From: Georgenia soli
GTDB taxonomy: Bacteria; Actinomycetota; Actinomycetes; Actinomycetales; Actinomycetaceae
Reading direction: 5' to 3'
DNA: 64,000 bases
NCBI RefSeq assembly: GCF_002563695.1
Contig: NZ_PDJI01000004.1
Span: 3,720,001 to 3,784,000 of the forward strand
Part shown: positions 26,820 to 35,260 of the stretch, one piece after another
Position numbering within the stretch: position 1 is the stretch's first letter
How the letters are laid out: every line of letters starts with the position of its first letter
Program-made: the position numbers and the translations under genes
The notes under the pieces: generated by a model
What the model saw: the letters and a program-made list of their open reading frames with translations, nothing else
What the model was told of the DNA's origin: nothing
The model's database searches: none

Positions 26820-27842
26820 GTGGACCCGGTGGCGGCGCTCAAGCGCGTAGCGTTCCTGCTGGAGCGCGAGCTCGCCGAGAACCATCGCGTCCGCGCCTTC
26901 CGCAGGGCCGCCTGGCGCCTGGAGGCCCTGCCCGCCGGAGAGCTCGAGGAGCGGCTGCGCGCGGGCACGCTGACCGCGCTGCCCGACGTCGGCCCGAAGA
27001 CCGCCGCGGTCGCCACCCAGGCCGCCGACGGGCGGGTCCCCGATTACCTCGCCGATCTCGAGGCCCGCGCCGCGTTCCCGCTCGTCGCCGGCGGCGAGAC
27101 CGTCCGCGGCTGGCTCCGCGGGGACCTGCACTCCCACTCCGACTGGTCCGACGGCGGCAGCCCGGTCCGCGAGATGGCCGAGACCGCGGTCGCCGTCGGC
27201 CATTCCTACCTGGCGCTCACCGACCACTCCCCGCGGCTGACCGTCGCCCGCGGCCTCAGCCCCGAGCGGCTGCGCGAGCAGCTCGACGTCGTGGCACGCC
27301 TCAACGCCGAGCTGGCACCGTTCCGGATCCTCACCGGCATCGAGGTCGACATCCTCGAGGACGGCTCGCTCGACCAGGAGGAGGAGCTGCTGGCCTCCCT
27401 CGACGTCGTCGTCGCCAGCGTCCACTCGAAGCTGAGGATGGAGACGCGGCAGATGACCCGCCGGATGGTCGCCGCCGTCGAGAACCCCCACGTGGACGTC
27501 CTCGGGCACTGCACGGGCCGGCTCATCACCGGCGGTCGCGGCACCCGGCCCGAGTCGACCTTCGACGCGGGGGAGGTGTTCGAGGCGTGCCGGCCTGCGG
27601 GGGTGGCCGTCGAGATCAACTCCCGGCCCGAGCGCCGGGACCCGCCGACCCGCCTGCTCGAGCTCGCCGACGACGCCGGCTGCCTGTTCTCGATCGACAC
27701 CGACGCCCACGCCCCGGGCCAGCTCGACTTCCTCGACCTCGGCTGCGAACGGGCCGAGAAGCTGGGGCTGTCGCGGGAGCGCATCGTCAACGCGATGGAG
27801 GTCGACGAGCTCCTGTCGTGGACCGGGCGCCACGCGGCCTGA
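26820..27842 (+). CDS. PHP domain protein with N-terminal DNA polymerase X-like helical region
   Basis: A 340-residue predicted metal-dependent phosphoesterase. Residues 1-90 resemble the helical 8-kDa/HhH region of PolX (FRRAAWRLEAL; LTALPDVGPKTAAVA). The PHP domain from about 100 has all expected metal motifs: RGDLHSHSDWSDGG, YLALTDHSPR, ILTGIEVDIL, VVASVHSKL, DVLGHCTGR, VEINSRPERRDPP and SIDTDAHA. It is the PHP part of PolX without the polymerase palm, and may be a nuclease or histidinol-phosphatase-like enzyme. GTG start at 26820. Confidence 0.88.
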   Translation: MDPVAALKRVAFLLERELAENHRVRAFRRAAWRLEALPAGELEERLRAGTLTALPDVGPKTAAVATQAADGRVPDYLADLEARAAFPLVAGGETVRGWLRGDLHSHSDWSDGGSPVREMAETAVAVGHSYLALTDHSPRLTVARGLSPERLREQLDVVARLNAELAPFRILTGIEVDILEDGSLDQEEELLASLDVVVASVHSKLRMETRQMTRRMVAAVENPHVDVLGHCTGRLITGGRGTRPESTFDAGEVFEACRPAGVAVEINSRPERRDPPTRLLELADDAGCLFSIDTDAHAPGQLDFLDLGCERAEKLGLSRERIVNAMEVDELLSWTGRHAA

Positions 27843-27848
27843 CCCCGC

Positions 27849-27907
27849 TTGACGGCGACAGGCGGCACGCCTACGTTCGCCCTACAAGTAACAGGTGATC
27901 AATCACC
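27849..27907 (+). promoter_or_regulatory. putA promoter and operator palindrome
   Basis: TTGACG (27849-27854), 17 bases, then TACGTT (27872-27877) make a strong promoter directly after the PHP gene. Downstream of the predicted start site lies GGTGAT-CA-ATCACC (27894-27907), a perfect palindrome and a likely roadblock operator. The GntR/FCD regulator encoded after putA is the natural candidate to bind it. Confidence 0.65.
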
Positions 27908-27969
27908 CATCGGGCGCCGACGCCTGCTCGCGTCGACGACCGACGGACCGCCGGCGTCAGGAGATCCCC

Positions 27970-30900
27970 ATGGCCACCAGCACCACCCACCGCCGCGACG
28001 AGCCCGCCGCCCGGAACGGCGTCCCCGAGGACGTCTCCGCCCTGGTGGACGACGCGGTGGCCCTCGCCGACGCGTGGCTCAGGGCCACCGAGGCAGGTCA
28101 GTCGGACAAGGAGCGCGCCACCTCGCAGCAGCTCGCGGGCCTGGTGGGGGACCCGGAGGGGCTCGACCTCGCGGTGCGGTTCGTGGACCGGGTCGCCCGC
28201 CCGGAGGACTCGCGGGTCGCTGCGCGCGAGCTCGCCGGACTCTCGGCCGGTGCGGCCGGCTTCCTCTCGCCGTCGGACCGTGCGCTGCTCGCCGTGGGCG
28301 CGAAGGTGGCGCCGCTCGCGCCGGGTGTCGTCGTGCCGCTGGCGCGCCGACGGCTGCGCCAGCTGGTGGGCCACCTGGTGGTCGACGCCCACGACGCCGC
28401 CCTGACCCAGCACCTCGCGAAGGCCCGCGAGGAGGGGTTCCGGCTGAACATCAACCTGCTCGGCGAGGCGGTGCTCGGCGAGGCCGAGGCGAGGTCTCGG
28501 GTGGAGCGGACCACGGCGCTGCTCGCGCGCGACGACGTCGACTACGTCTCGATCAAGGACTCCTCGCTCGTCTCCCAGATCTCCACCTGGGACACCGAGG
28601 GCACGGTCGCCCGCGTGACCGAGCGGCTCCGGCCGATCTACCGGGCGGCCAAGGCACGGTCGCCGCACGCCTTCGTGAACATGGACATGGAGGAGTACCG
28701 CGACCTGGACCTCACCATCGCGGTGTTCACCTCGCTGCTCTCCGAGCCGGAGTTCAAGGACCTCGAGGCGGGGATCGTCCTCCAGGCCTACCTCCCGGAC
28801 TCGAACCGCGGGATGGACGAGCTCCTCGAGTTCGCCCGGCAGCGGGTCGCCGACGGCGGGGCGCCTGTCAAGATCCGGCTGGTCAAGGGTGCGAACCTCT
28901 CGATGGAGAAGGTCGAGGCCGAGCTCCACGCGTGGGAGCAGGCCCCGTACACCACCAAGGCCGAGGTCGACGCGAACTACCTGCGCCTGGTCGAGCGCGT
29001 CCTGCGCCCGGAGCTGGCCGGGGTCGTGCGCCTCGGCGTCGCCTCGCACAACCTCTACGACGTGGCGCTGGCACACCTGCTGGCCGAGCACCGCGGGGTC
29101 GGGGCGTCGCTGGACGTGGAGATGCTCCAGGGCATGGCCCCCTCCCAGGCCCGGGCGGTGCGCGACACCGTCGGCACGGTGATCCTCTACACCCCGGTCG
29201 TGGCACCGGAGGACTTCGACGTCGCGGTCTCCTACCTCATCCGCCGCCTGGAGGAGAACGCCCAGTCCCAGAACTTCCTCCACGGCCTCTTCGCCGGCGG
29301 CGAGGAGGCGATGAACGACCAGGAGCGCCGCTTCCGCGACTCCGTGGCAGACATCCCGACCACGCCGACCGCGCCGCGCCGTTCGGACGAGCGGGAGCCG
29401 GCGGGGGAGACGTTCACCAACGCCGTCGACTCCGACCCCGCCCTGCCGCAGGTGCGCGAGTGGGCCCACGAGGTGGTCGCGGCCTCGCCGGCGCCGTTGA
29501 CCTCGCGGGTGCTCGGCACCGTGGCAGAGGTGGACGAGGTCGTCGCGACGGGCCGGGCCGCCCAGCCGGCGTGGGCCGCCCGCCCGGCCGCCGAGCGCGC
29601 CGCCGTGCTGCGCCGGGCCGCCGACGAGCTCGAGGCACGCCGCGGCGAGCTCATCACGCAGATGATCCACGAGGGCGGCAAGACGATCGACCAGGCCGAC
29701 CCGGAGGTCTCCGAGGCGATCGACTTCGCCCGCTACTACGCCGACCGGGCGCTCGAGCTCGATCCGGGTGCCTCCCTCCACACCGACGGCGCCCGCTTCA
29801 CCCCGGACGTGCTCACCCTCGTCACCCCGCCGTGGAACTTCCCGGTCGCGATCCCGATCGGCGGCGTCCTCGCCGCCCTCGCCGCAGGCTCCGCCGTCGT
29901 CATCAAGCCCGCCCCCGCCGTGCCGGGCTGCACCGAGATCGCCATGGCGGCACTGCACGCCGCCGGTGTCCCGGGCGACGTGGCCCAGGTGGTCCGTTCC
30001 GACGAGGGCGAGGCCGGACGGGCGCTGGTCTCCCACGAGGGCGTCGACACCGTCATCCTCACCGGCGCCGCCGAGACGGCCGAGCTGTTCATCTCCTGGC
30101 GTCACGGCCGCCCCCACGGGCCGCGGGTGCTGGGGGAGACCTCGGGCAAGAACGCCCTGGTCATCACCCCGTCCGCCGACTACGACCTCGCTGTCGCCGA
30201 CCTGGTCAAGAGCGCCTTCGGGCACGCCGGGCAGAAGTGCTCCGCCGCGTCGCTGGCCATCCTGGTGGGCTCGGCCGGGAGGTCCGAGCGCCTGCGCCGC
30301 CAGCTCGTCGACGCCGTGCGGTCGCTGCGCGTGGGCTGGCCCACGGACCTGACGACGACGATGGGTCCGGTCATCGAGCCGCCGACCGGCAAGCTCGAGC
30401 GCTCGCTCACGCGCCTGGAGCCGGGCGAGACCTGGCTCGTCGAGCCCCGCCAGCTGGACGACACCGGCCGGCTGTGGTCGCCGGGCCTGAAGGACAACGT
30501 CGCCCCCGGTTCCTTCTTCCATCGCACCGAGGCCTTCGGCCCGGTGCTGGGCCTCATGTACGCCGACGACCTGGACGAGGCCATCGAGCTGCAGAACGCC
30601 ACCGACTTCGGCCTCACGGGGGGCCTGCACTCCCTGGACGAGGGCGAGATCGAGCACTGGCTCTCCCGCGTCGAGGTGGGCAACGCGTACGTCAACCGCC
30701 ACATCACCGGCGCGATCGTGCGCCGCCAGTCGTTCGGCGGCTGGAAGTCCTCCTCGGTGGGCCCGGGCGCCAAGGCCGGCGGCCCCAACTACGTCGCCCA
30801 GCTCGGCACGTGGGCGCCCGACGGCGTCCCCGCCCGGCAGGCGGAGGCCACCGCTGCCGTGCGGGCCGCCCTGGCCGACTACACCGGCCTGGTCACCTCC

Positions 30901-31458
30901 CAGGCCGACCGGTCCTGGCTGCGCTCCGCCGTCGCCTCCGACGCCGCCGCGTGGGCCGCGGACCTGGGCGTGGAGAAGGACGAGAGCGGCCTGAGCGTCG
31001 AGGCGAACCGGTTCCGGTACCGCCCCGCTGCGGTGACGGTGCGCACCGTGCCGGGCGCGTCCGTCGTCGAGCTGGTCCGGGTGCTCCTCGCGGCCGAGCT
31101 CGCCGGGAGCGAGGTCCGGGTCAGCCTCGACCCCGCCACCAGCGCCAGCCTGAAGGCGCTGGACGGTGCCGGCGAGAACGCCCAGGCGGGCCTGCGCCGC
31201 CTCGCCGCCCTCGTCACGCGCGGGGAGACGACCGAGGAGTTCCTCTCCCAGGTCCGCCGCGCACCCGTCGACCGGGTCCGCGTCGTCGGCACCGGCCCGG
31301 AGGCGCACCGCATCGTCGACGAGCTCTCCTCGCCGGCGGTCACCGTGCTCACGGGGCCCGTGCTCGCCACCGGGCGCCGCGAGCTGCTCACCGTCCTGCG
31401 TGAGCAGGCCATCTCTCACACCCTCCACCGCTTCGGCCACCTGCCGGCGGGTCACTGA
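27970..31458 (+). CDS. putA: Bifunctional proline dehydrogenase / L-glutamate gamma-semialdehyde dehydrogenase
   Basis: Oxidises proline to glutamate in two steps within one 1162-residue polypeptide. The FAD-dependent proline dehydrogenase barrel spans about 110-430 (RLNINLLGEAVLGE; VSIKDSSLVSQ; FVNMDMEEYRDLDLT; IRLVKGANLSMEK; GVASHNLYD). The aldehyde dehydrogenase domain spans about 500-960 (VTPPWNFPVAIPIGG; catalytic E723 in GETSGKN; nucleophile C757 in AGQKCSA). The C-terminal 200 residues are the usual capping extension. There is no N-terminal ribbon-helix-helix domain, so it is not self-regulating. AGGAG precedes the ATG at 27970. Confidence 0.95.
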   Translation: MATSTTHRRDEPAARNGVPEDVSALVDDAVALADAWLRATEAGQSDKERATSQQLAGLVGDPEGLDLAVRFVDRVARPEDSRVAARELAGLSAGAAGFLSPSDRALLAVGAKVAPLAPGVVVPLARRRLRQLVGHLVVDAHDAALTQHLAKAREEGFRLNINLLGEAVLGEAEARSRVERTTALLARDDVDYVSIKDSSLVSQISTWDTEGTVARVTERLRPIYRAAKARSPHAFVNMDMEEYRDLDLTIAVFTSLLSEPEFKDLEAGIVLQAYLPDSNRGMDELLEFARQRVADGGAPVKIRLVKGANLSMEKVEAELHAWEQAPYTTKAEVDANYLRLVERVLRPELAGVVRLGVASHNLYDVALAHLLAEHRGVGASLDVEMLQGMAPSQARAVRDTVGTVILYTPVVAPEDFDVAVSYLIRRLEENAQSQNFLHGLFAGGEEAMNDQERRFRDSVADIPTTPTAPRRSDEREPAGETFTNAVDSDPALPQVREWAHEVVAASPAPLTSRVLGTVAEVDEVVATGRAAQPAWAARPAAERAAVLRRAADELEARRGELITQMIHEGGKTIDQADPEVSEAIDFARYYADRALELDPGASLHTDGARFTPDVLTLVTPPWNFPVAIPIGGVLAALAAGSAVVIKPAPAVPGCTEIAMAALHAAGVPGDVAQVVRSDEGEAGRALVSHEGVDTVILTGAAETAELFISWRHGRPHGPRVLGETSGKNALVITPSADYDLAVADLVKSAFGHAGQKCSAASLAILVGSAGRSERLRRQLVDAVRSLRVGWPTDLTTTMGPVIEPPTGKLERSLTRLEPGETWLVEPRQLDDTGRLWSPGLKDNVAPGSFFHRTEAFGPVLGLMYADDLDEAIELQNATDFGLTGGLHSLDEGEIEHWLSRVEVGNAYVNRHITGAIVRRQSFGGWKSSSVGPGAKAGGPNYVAQLGTWAPDGVPARQAEATAAVRAALADYTGLVTSQADRSWLRSAVASDAAAWAADLGVEKDESGLSVEANRFRYRPAAVTVRTVPGASVVELVRVLLAAELAGSEVRVSLDPATSASLKALDGAGENAQAGLRRLAALVTRGETTEEFLSQVRRAPVDRVRVVGTGPEAHRIVDELSSPAVTVLTGPVLATGRRELLTVLREQAISHTLHRFGHLPAGH

Positions 31459-31500
31459 GCGTGGCGGGAAGGACGCAGAGTGTGGCGGGGAGGACCCAGA
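31459..31500. repeat. 21-bp duplication between putA and the GntR gene
   Basis: Two adjacent 21-base copies (31459-31479 and 31480-31500) differ at three positions. Each contains a GTG and a GGAAGGA/GGGAGGA ribosome-site-like block, so the translation start region itself is duplicated. Only the second copy ends in the ATG. Confidence 0.8.
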
Positions 31501-32261
31501 TGAAGCTGACGCGGCCGAGCCTCAAGGATCAGGCTCTCGCCGTCATCCGCCAGGGCATGGTCTCCGGGGAGATCCGCCCCGGGGAGATCCATTCGGCGGC
31601 CGGCATGGCCGCGCGGCTCGGCACCTCCAACGGTCCCGTCCGTGAGGCCATGCTCACCCTCGTCGAGCAGGGGATCATGCAGGTCGTGCCCAACGTCGGC
31701 TTCCAGGTCACGCGCCTGACCGAGGAGGACCTCGACGAGATCCAGCAGCTCCGGCTCATGCTCGAGGTCCCGGCGATGCGGGTGCTGGGGGAGACCGGCA
31801 TCGGTGGCCGCGACGCCGAGGTGCGCGCGCACGCCGAGGAGAGCGCGGCCGCCGCTGCAGCCAGGGACGTCGGCCGGTTCCTCACGGCGGACCGGGAGTT
31901 CCACCTCTCGCTGCTCGAGCTGGTCGGCAACGGCCGGCTGGTGAAGTTCGTGGCGAACCTGCGCGACCAGACCCGGCTCTACGGTCTGCACCACCTCGCC
32001 GAGGAGGGGCAGCTGGAGGCGTCGGCGGCGGAGCACGCGGAACTGCTGGACGCGCTCACCGCCGGGGACGGCGAGCGGGCCGCGCGGATCATGAGCACGC
32101 ACCTCGAGCACATCCGCGGTGACTGGGCGAGCCCGGTCGCGGAGGGGGACCGCACCGACGGGGGTAACGGCACGCGCGACGGCAGCGGCACCCGCGACGG
32201 CAGCGGCACCCGCGAGGGCAACGGCACCCGCGAGGGCAACGGCACCCGCCCGGCACGCTGA
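31500..32261 (+). CDS. GntR family (FCD domain) transcriptional regulator
   Basis: A 253-residue regulator. The winged helix at the N-terminus (LKDQALAVIRQGMVSGEIRPGE; MAARLGTSNGPVREAMLTL) is typical GntR, and the C-terminal helical FCD sensor (about 80-220) keeps the metal/acid-binding Asp and His residues (DREFHLSLLELVGN; HAELLDALTAGD). The ATG at 31500 has GGGAGGA 8 bases upstream; a GTG at 31461 would only add the translated 21-bp duplication. The C-terminus is a low-complexity GTR(D/E)G(S/N) hexapeptide repeat. Flanked by putA and ornithine cyclodeaminase genes, it probably controls proline/ornithine use. Confidence 0.9.
   Translation: MKLTRPSLKDQALAVIRQGMVSGEIRPGEIHSAAGMAARLGTSNGPVREAMLTLVEQGIMQVVPNVGFQVTRLTEEDLDEIQQLRLMLEVPAMRVLGETGIGGRDAEVRAHAEESAAAAAARDVGRFLTADREFHLSLLELVGNGRLVKFVANLRDQTRLYGLHHLAEEGQLEASAAEHAELLDALTAGDGERAARIMSTHLEHIRGDWASPVAEGDRTDGGNGTRDGSGTRDGSGTREGNGTREGNGTRPAR
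32166..32249 (+). repeat. 18-bp in-frame repeat at the 3' end of the GntR gene
   Basis: Four full units and a partial one, at 32166, 32184, 32202, 32220 and 32238, each encoding (N/S)GTR(D/E)G. They form a disordered tail of about 28 residues. Confidence 0.9.
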
Positions 32262-32298
32262 CCCCCCGCCCGTCCCGCACTCGCGGCACGCTGAGCCC
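32251..32298. repeat. Direct repeat over the GntR stop codon
   Basis: CGGCACGCTGACCCC (32251) and CGGCACGCTGAGCCC (32284) match at 14 of 15 bases, 33 bases apart. The first contains the gene's TGA stop. Confidence 0.65.
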
Positions 32299-32326
32299 AC
32301 CTCTGAACAGCTACCGGAAAGGCGTC

Positions 32327-33358
32327 ATGACCCACGTTGCCTCCGACGCGGCCCGCGTCGCCCCCACCACCTTCGCGGGCATGGCTCTGATCTCGGCCGA
32401 CGACGTCGCACGCACGACGTCCGTCGCCGCCGCCGTCGACGCCCTGGAGGCGGCGCTGCGCGGCGGGCTCGACCCCGAGCGCGATGCGCCCCGCTCCAGG
32501 CTGAGCACCGGGACCGGCGAGCTCCTCATCATGCCGTCGACGCTCGGTACCCACTCCGGGATCAAGGTGCTCTCCAGCACGCCCGGCAACCGGGACCTGC
32601 CGCTCATCCAGGGCGCGTTTCTCCTCTTCGAGGGGCCGGGACAACGCCCGGCCGCCGTCGTCGACGGCATCGCCCTGACCAACCTGCGCACCCCGGCGGT
32701 CTCCGCCCTCGCGGTGCGTCACCTGGCCGCGGAGGACGGTCGGCCCGAGAGGCTGACGGTGTTCGGCACCGGCCCACAGGCGCGCGCCCACGCGCTCGCG
32801 ATGCTCCAGGTGCGCGACATCGCCGACGTCTCCCTCGTCGGCCGCACCCCTCAGTCGCTGGAACGGCTCGCCGAGGAGATCGCGCGCACCGGGACGCCCG
32901 TGCGGACCTACCTCTCCGAGGAGGCGGCCGGGGCAGTCACCGACGCCGACATCATCTGCTGCTGCACCTCCTCGCCCACGCCGCTCTTCGACGGCGCCCT
33001 CGTCAAGGACGGCGCCGTCGTCGTCGCGATGGGGTCGCACTTCCCCGACACCCGTGAGGTCGACGACGTCCTCATCTCTCGCTCCACGGTGGTCGTCGAG
33101 TCCCGCGCGAGCACGCTGCGTGAGGCGGGCGACGTGGTGCTCCCGATCGCCTCGGGGGTGCTTCGGGAGGAAGAGCTGCTGACCCTTCACGGCGTCGTCA
33201 CCGGGCGCGCAGTCCCGGTGGGGCCGGGGCCGCGGGTGTTCAAGGGGACCGGGATGCCCTGGGAGGACCTGGTCGTGGCCACCGCCGTCCACCGTGCAGC
33301 CGGTGGCACGCCCGCGGCGCCCAGCTCACGCACGGGAGACAGCCGCGACGCGAGCTGA
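32327..33358 (+). CDS. Ornithine cyclodeaminase / mu-crystallin family protein
   Basis: An NAD-dependent enzyme of 343 residues that may convert ornithine to proline and ammonia. Family motifs are LISADDVARTTS at the N-terminus, GIKVLSSTPGNRDLPLIQG (substrate-binding Lys), the Rossmann segment LTVFGTGPQARAHALAM, and VVAMGSHFPDTREVDDVL. The catalytic-Asp region is part of the last motif. It follows the GntR gene by 65 bases with GGAAAGG before the ATG. Together with PutA it would take ornithine through proline to glutamate. Alanine dehydrogenase-like or ketimine reductase activity is also possible in this family. Confidence 0.85.
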   Translation: MTHVASDAARVAPTTFAGMALISADDVARTTSVAAAVDALEAALRGGLDPERDAPRSRLSTGTGELLIMPSTLGTHSGIKVLSSTPGNRDLPLIQGAFLLFEGPGQRPAAVVDGIALTNLRTPAVSALAVRHLAAEDGRPERLTVFGTGPQARAHALAMLQVRDIADVSLVGRTPQSLERLAEEIARTGTPVRTYLSEEAAGAVTDADIICCCTSSPTPLFDGALVKDGAVVVAMGSHFPDTREVDDVLISRSTVVVESRASTLREAGDVVLPIASGVLREEELLTLHGVVTGRAVPVGPGPRVFKGTGMPWEDLVVATAVHRAAGGTPAAPSSRTGDSRDAS

Positions 33359-33451
33359 TCCGGGCGTTCCGGGCGGGCTGTCCCAGATGGCGAGAAGAAC
33401 CGCCGAGGGAACGGGGATCATTCGGACAACGCGTGGCGTCCGGAATCGGGT

Positions 33452-33465
33452 GGGACTAAGGTCCC
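33452..33465. promoter_or_regulatory. Palindrome resembling the xdh operator, over a TAAGGT -10 element
   Basis: GGGACT-AA-GGTCCC is a palindrome with one mismatch and has the same layout as AGGACT-AA-AGTCCT upstream of xdhA. It contains a TAAGGT -10-like element and sits 32 bases before the start of the small membrane-protein gene. Confidence 0.45.
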
Positions 33466-33496
33466 GAGTCAACGCCCTTCCACCCCAGGAGGTACC

Positions 33497-33835
33497 ATGC
33501 GCGAGCCCAGCACCCCCCGCCGCCCCGGCTGGTTCGCCCAGCTCTCACCCGCCCGCAAGGGCTGGCTGCTGCTGGGTGGAGGCCTTCTGGCCACGGCCTT
33601 CCTCGCCTCCGCAGGCGTCAACAGCTCCGTGCTGGCCGCCCTGCTCGCGGTGACGATGGGGATCGGTCTGGTGCTCGGACTCGCGCCGATCCTCTCCGCC
33701 GGCACACCGTCGACCTCGGCCGGCGCCCTCACGCCGACCCGACCTGTCCCCGCCCGGGTCGGCGCCCGCGCCGGTGCTCGTGCGTTCGCCAAGGTGCCGC
33801 CGTCGTGGGAGTACTACGAGACCTTCGGGCGCTGA
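33497..33835 (+). CDS. Hypothetical small membrane protein
   Basis: Not recognised. The 112-residue product has two adjacent hydrophobic segments (about 21-39 and 45-68) joined by a short turn, a basic N-terminus and a Pro/Ala/Arg-rich C-terminal tail ending in WEYYETFGR. A perfect AGGAGG lies 5 bases before the ATG, so it is well translated. It stands alone between a convergent gene and the ornithine cyclodeaminase, with its own promoter-like palindrome. Confidence 0.7.
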   Translation: MREPSTPRRPGWFAQLSPARKGWLLLGGGLLATAFLASAGVNSSVLAALLAVTMGIGLVLGLAPILSAGTPSTSAGALTPTRPVPARVGARAGARAFAKVPPSWEYYETFGR

Positions 33836-33925
33836 GCTGGGCCGGCTGACCCGACGCAGCACCGCTGTCAGGGACCCGGCCGGTGGACCGAGGCGGTCGG
33901 CCTGTCGGCGCGAGGGCGCGGTCCC

Positions 33926-33991
33926 TCAGCCGCCCACGACGGGGCGATCTCTCAGCCGCCCACGAGGGCCCGGCCCCTAAGCCGCCCACGA
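33926..33991. repeat. 26-bp repeat over the DUF932 stop codon
   Basis: Three copies of TCAGCCGCCCACGA (the last reads TAAGCCGCCCACGA) start at 33926, 33952 and 33978. The middle TCA is the TGA stop of the minus-strand DUF932 gene; the one at 33926 provides a second TGA in another frame. Confidence 0.85.
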
Positions 33992-35112
33992 GGGCTCGGT
34001 TTCGCTGACACGGTCGACCGTGTGAGCGCCTCCGTCGCCGCGGTCTCCTCGGGCAGCACCCGCTGCAGGGTGTCCCAGACGGCACGGTCCAGCGACGCGT
34101 ACGTGCCGTCGACGGTGCGGAGCATGTTCCGCTGGGCCCGGGAGGGCCCGCGCATGGGGCTGGAGTGGTGCTCGTAGGTGTTGACCGCCTGGAGCACCGC
34201 GTGCGCCGTCCCGGCCCACGGCTCCGCGCGACCGTCGTGCCCGTACAGGTCGTCGATCGCTTCGCGCTTCTGCTCGGCGATCTTCAGCGCCCGCCGCGGC
34301 AGGTCCTCGCCGTGGGGCCCCCGCAGCGGCACCCAGGAGTCGAGGAACCGGGACCAGGTCCGGTGATCGACCTCGACCTCGCACAGCCGCCGGACCTCCT
34401 CGGCGAAGGTGTCGGCGGTGGAGTGCACGATGGCCAGCGCCTGCCGGGCGGCACCCAGCTTGACGCGTGACCCGCGCGAGTGCCGGATCCTCGCCTGGGG
34501 GCCCTGCTCCGCCAGCGCGGCCGCCCGCGTGTTGTCGCAGACGACGTCGGTGACCGTGCGCTTGTAGGTGGTGGCCAGAGAGCCGTCATGGGTGGTCGTC
34601 GCCAGCAGGTTGGGCCGGAACTCCACGCCCTCGGGGGTGACGACCGACTCCGGGACGCTGACCTCCACCCACGCGACGGCGCCGTCGCGGAGCAGGCCGG
34701 CGGAGCTGATGGTGAGCGTGTCGTCGAGGATGTCCGCGACGGTGCGCAGCAGGTACTCGGTGTACTGGTGCGGCTCGTAAGCCTGGGTGAAGACGCCGAG
34801 CACCGCGCCGTCGTCGCGGTCCGACCGGACGATCGCCTGACGCGTCTCGACCGCCACCCATCGGACCGGCCGGCCCGTGGCGTCGAGGTGGGTCATCGTC
34901 GCGGCGTCCGCGGGACGTTCGACGGCGACCGGCCGCGACTCGGCCCGCCAGCCGAAGAGCCGCCGGGCGACGTCCTCCACCGGCACCGGGCCGGGGTAGT
35001 GGTTCGGCTCCTCGCCCTGCAGCTCGGCCCGGTAGTGCCAGGCCGTGCCCCGCTGGGCGGTGTTGCCGATCAAGGTCTGCGTGTTCAGGGACTGCAGTGT
35101 CTCCAGGGTCAT
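33952..35112 (-). CDS. DUF932 (phage/plasmid-like, TIGR03299) protein
   Basis: A 386-residue member of the DUF932/TIGR03299 family. Recognisable are the N-terminal QTLIGNTAQRGTAWHYRA, AVLGVFTQAYEPHQYTEYL, the central TTYKRTVTDVVCDNTRAAAL and the C-terminal helical stretch with PMRGPSRAQRNMLRTVDG. Families of this type are common on phages and plasmids and have no established activity. The ATG at 35112 has AGGAGG upstream. No other phage or plasmid gene is nearby. The final twelve codons belong to the 26-bp repeat. Confidence 0.85.
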   Translation of the reverse strand: MTLETLQSLNTQTLIGNTAQRGTAWHYRAELQGEEPNHYPGPVPVEDVARRLFGWRAESRPVAVERPADAATMTHLDATGRPVRWVAVETRQAIVRSDRDDGAVLGVFTQAYEPHQYTEYLLRTVADILDDTLTISSAGLLRDGAVAWVEVSVPESVVTPEGVEFRPNLLATTTHDGSLATTYKRTVTDVVCDNTRAAALAEQGPQARIRHSRGSRVKLGAARQALAIVHSTADTFAEEVRRLCEVEVDHRTWSRFLDSWVPLRGPHGEDLPRRALKIAEQKREAIDDLYGHDGRAEPWAGTAHAVLQAVNTYEHHSSPMRGPSRAQRNMLRTVDGTYASLDRAVWDTLQRVLPEETAATEALTRSTVSAKPSPRGRLRGRALVGG

Positions 35113-35260
35113 GGGTCTCGCCTCCTTGGCCCCAGCCAAGCCCCGGGCGCCCGTACCGTGCCGGCGACCTCCACAGGGCCGGCCGCCGCGGGGCCTGGGG
35201 CTGTGGACACGGACCGGGTCGCGCGGCACCATGGCCTCGCCCCGGAGGAGGGAGCGTCCG

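Noticed and set aside
27871..31455. A 1194-codon open frame antisense to putA, and similarly long antisense frames over xdhB and the gentisate genes
   Set aside because: They are artefacts of very high third-position G+C. They lack domain motifs and ribosome sites, and the opposite strand has complete, motif-rich enzymes.
31461..31499. GTG start at 31461 for the GntR regulator
   Set aside because: The ATG at 31500 has a better-placed GGGAGGA, and the added residues only translate the 21-bp duplication.
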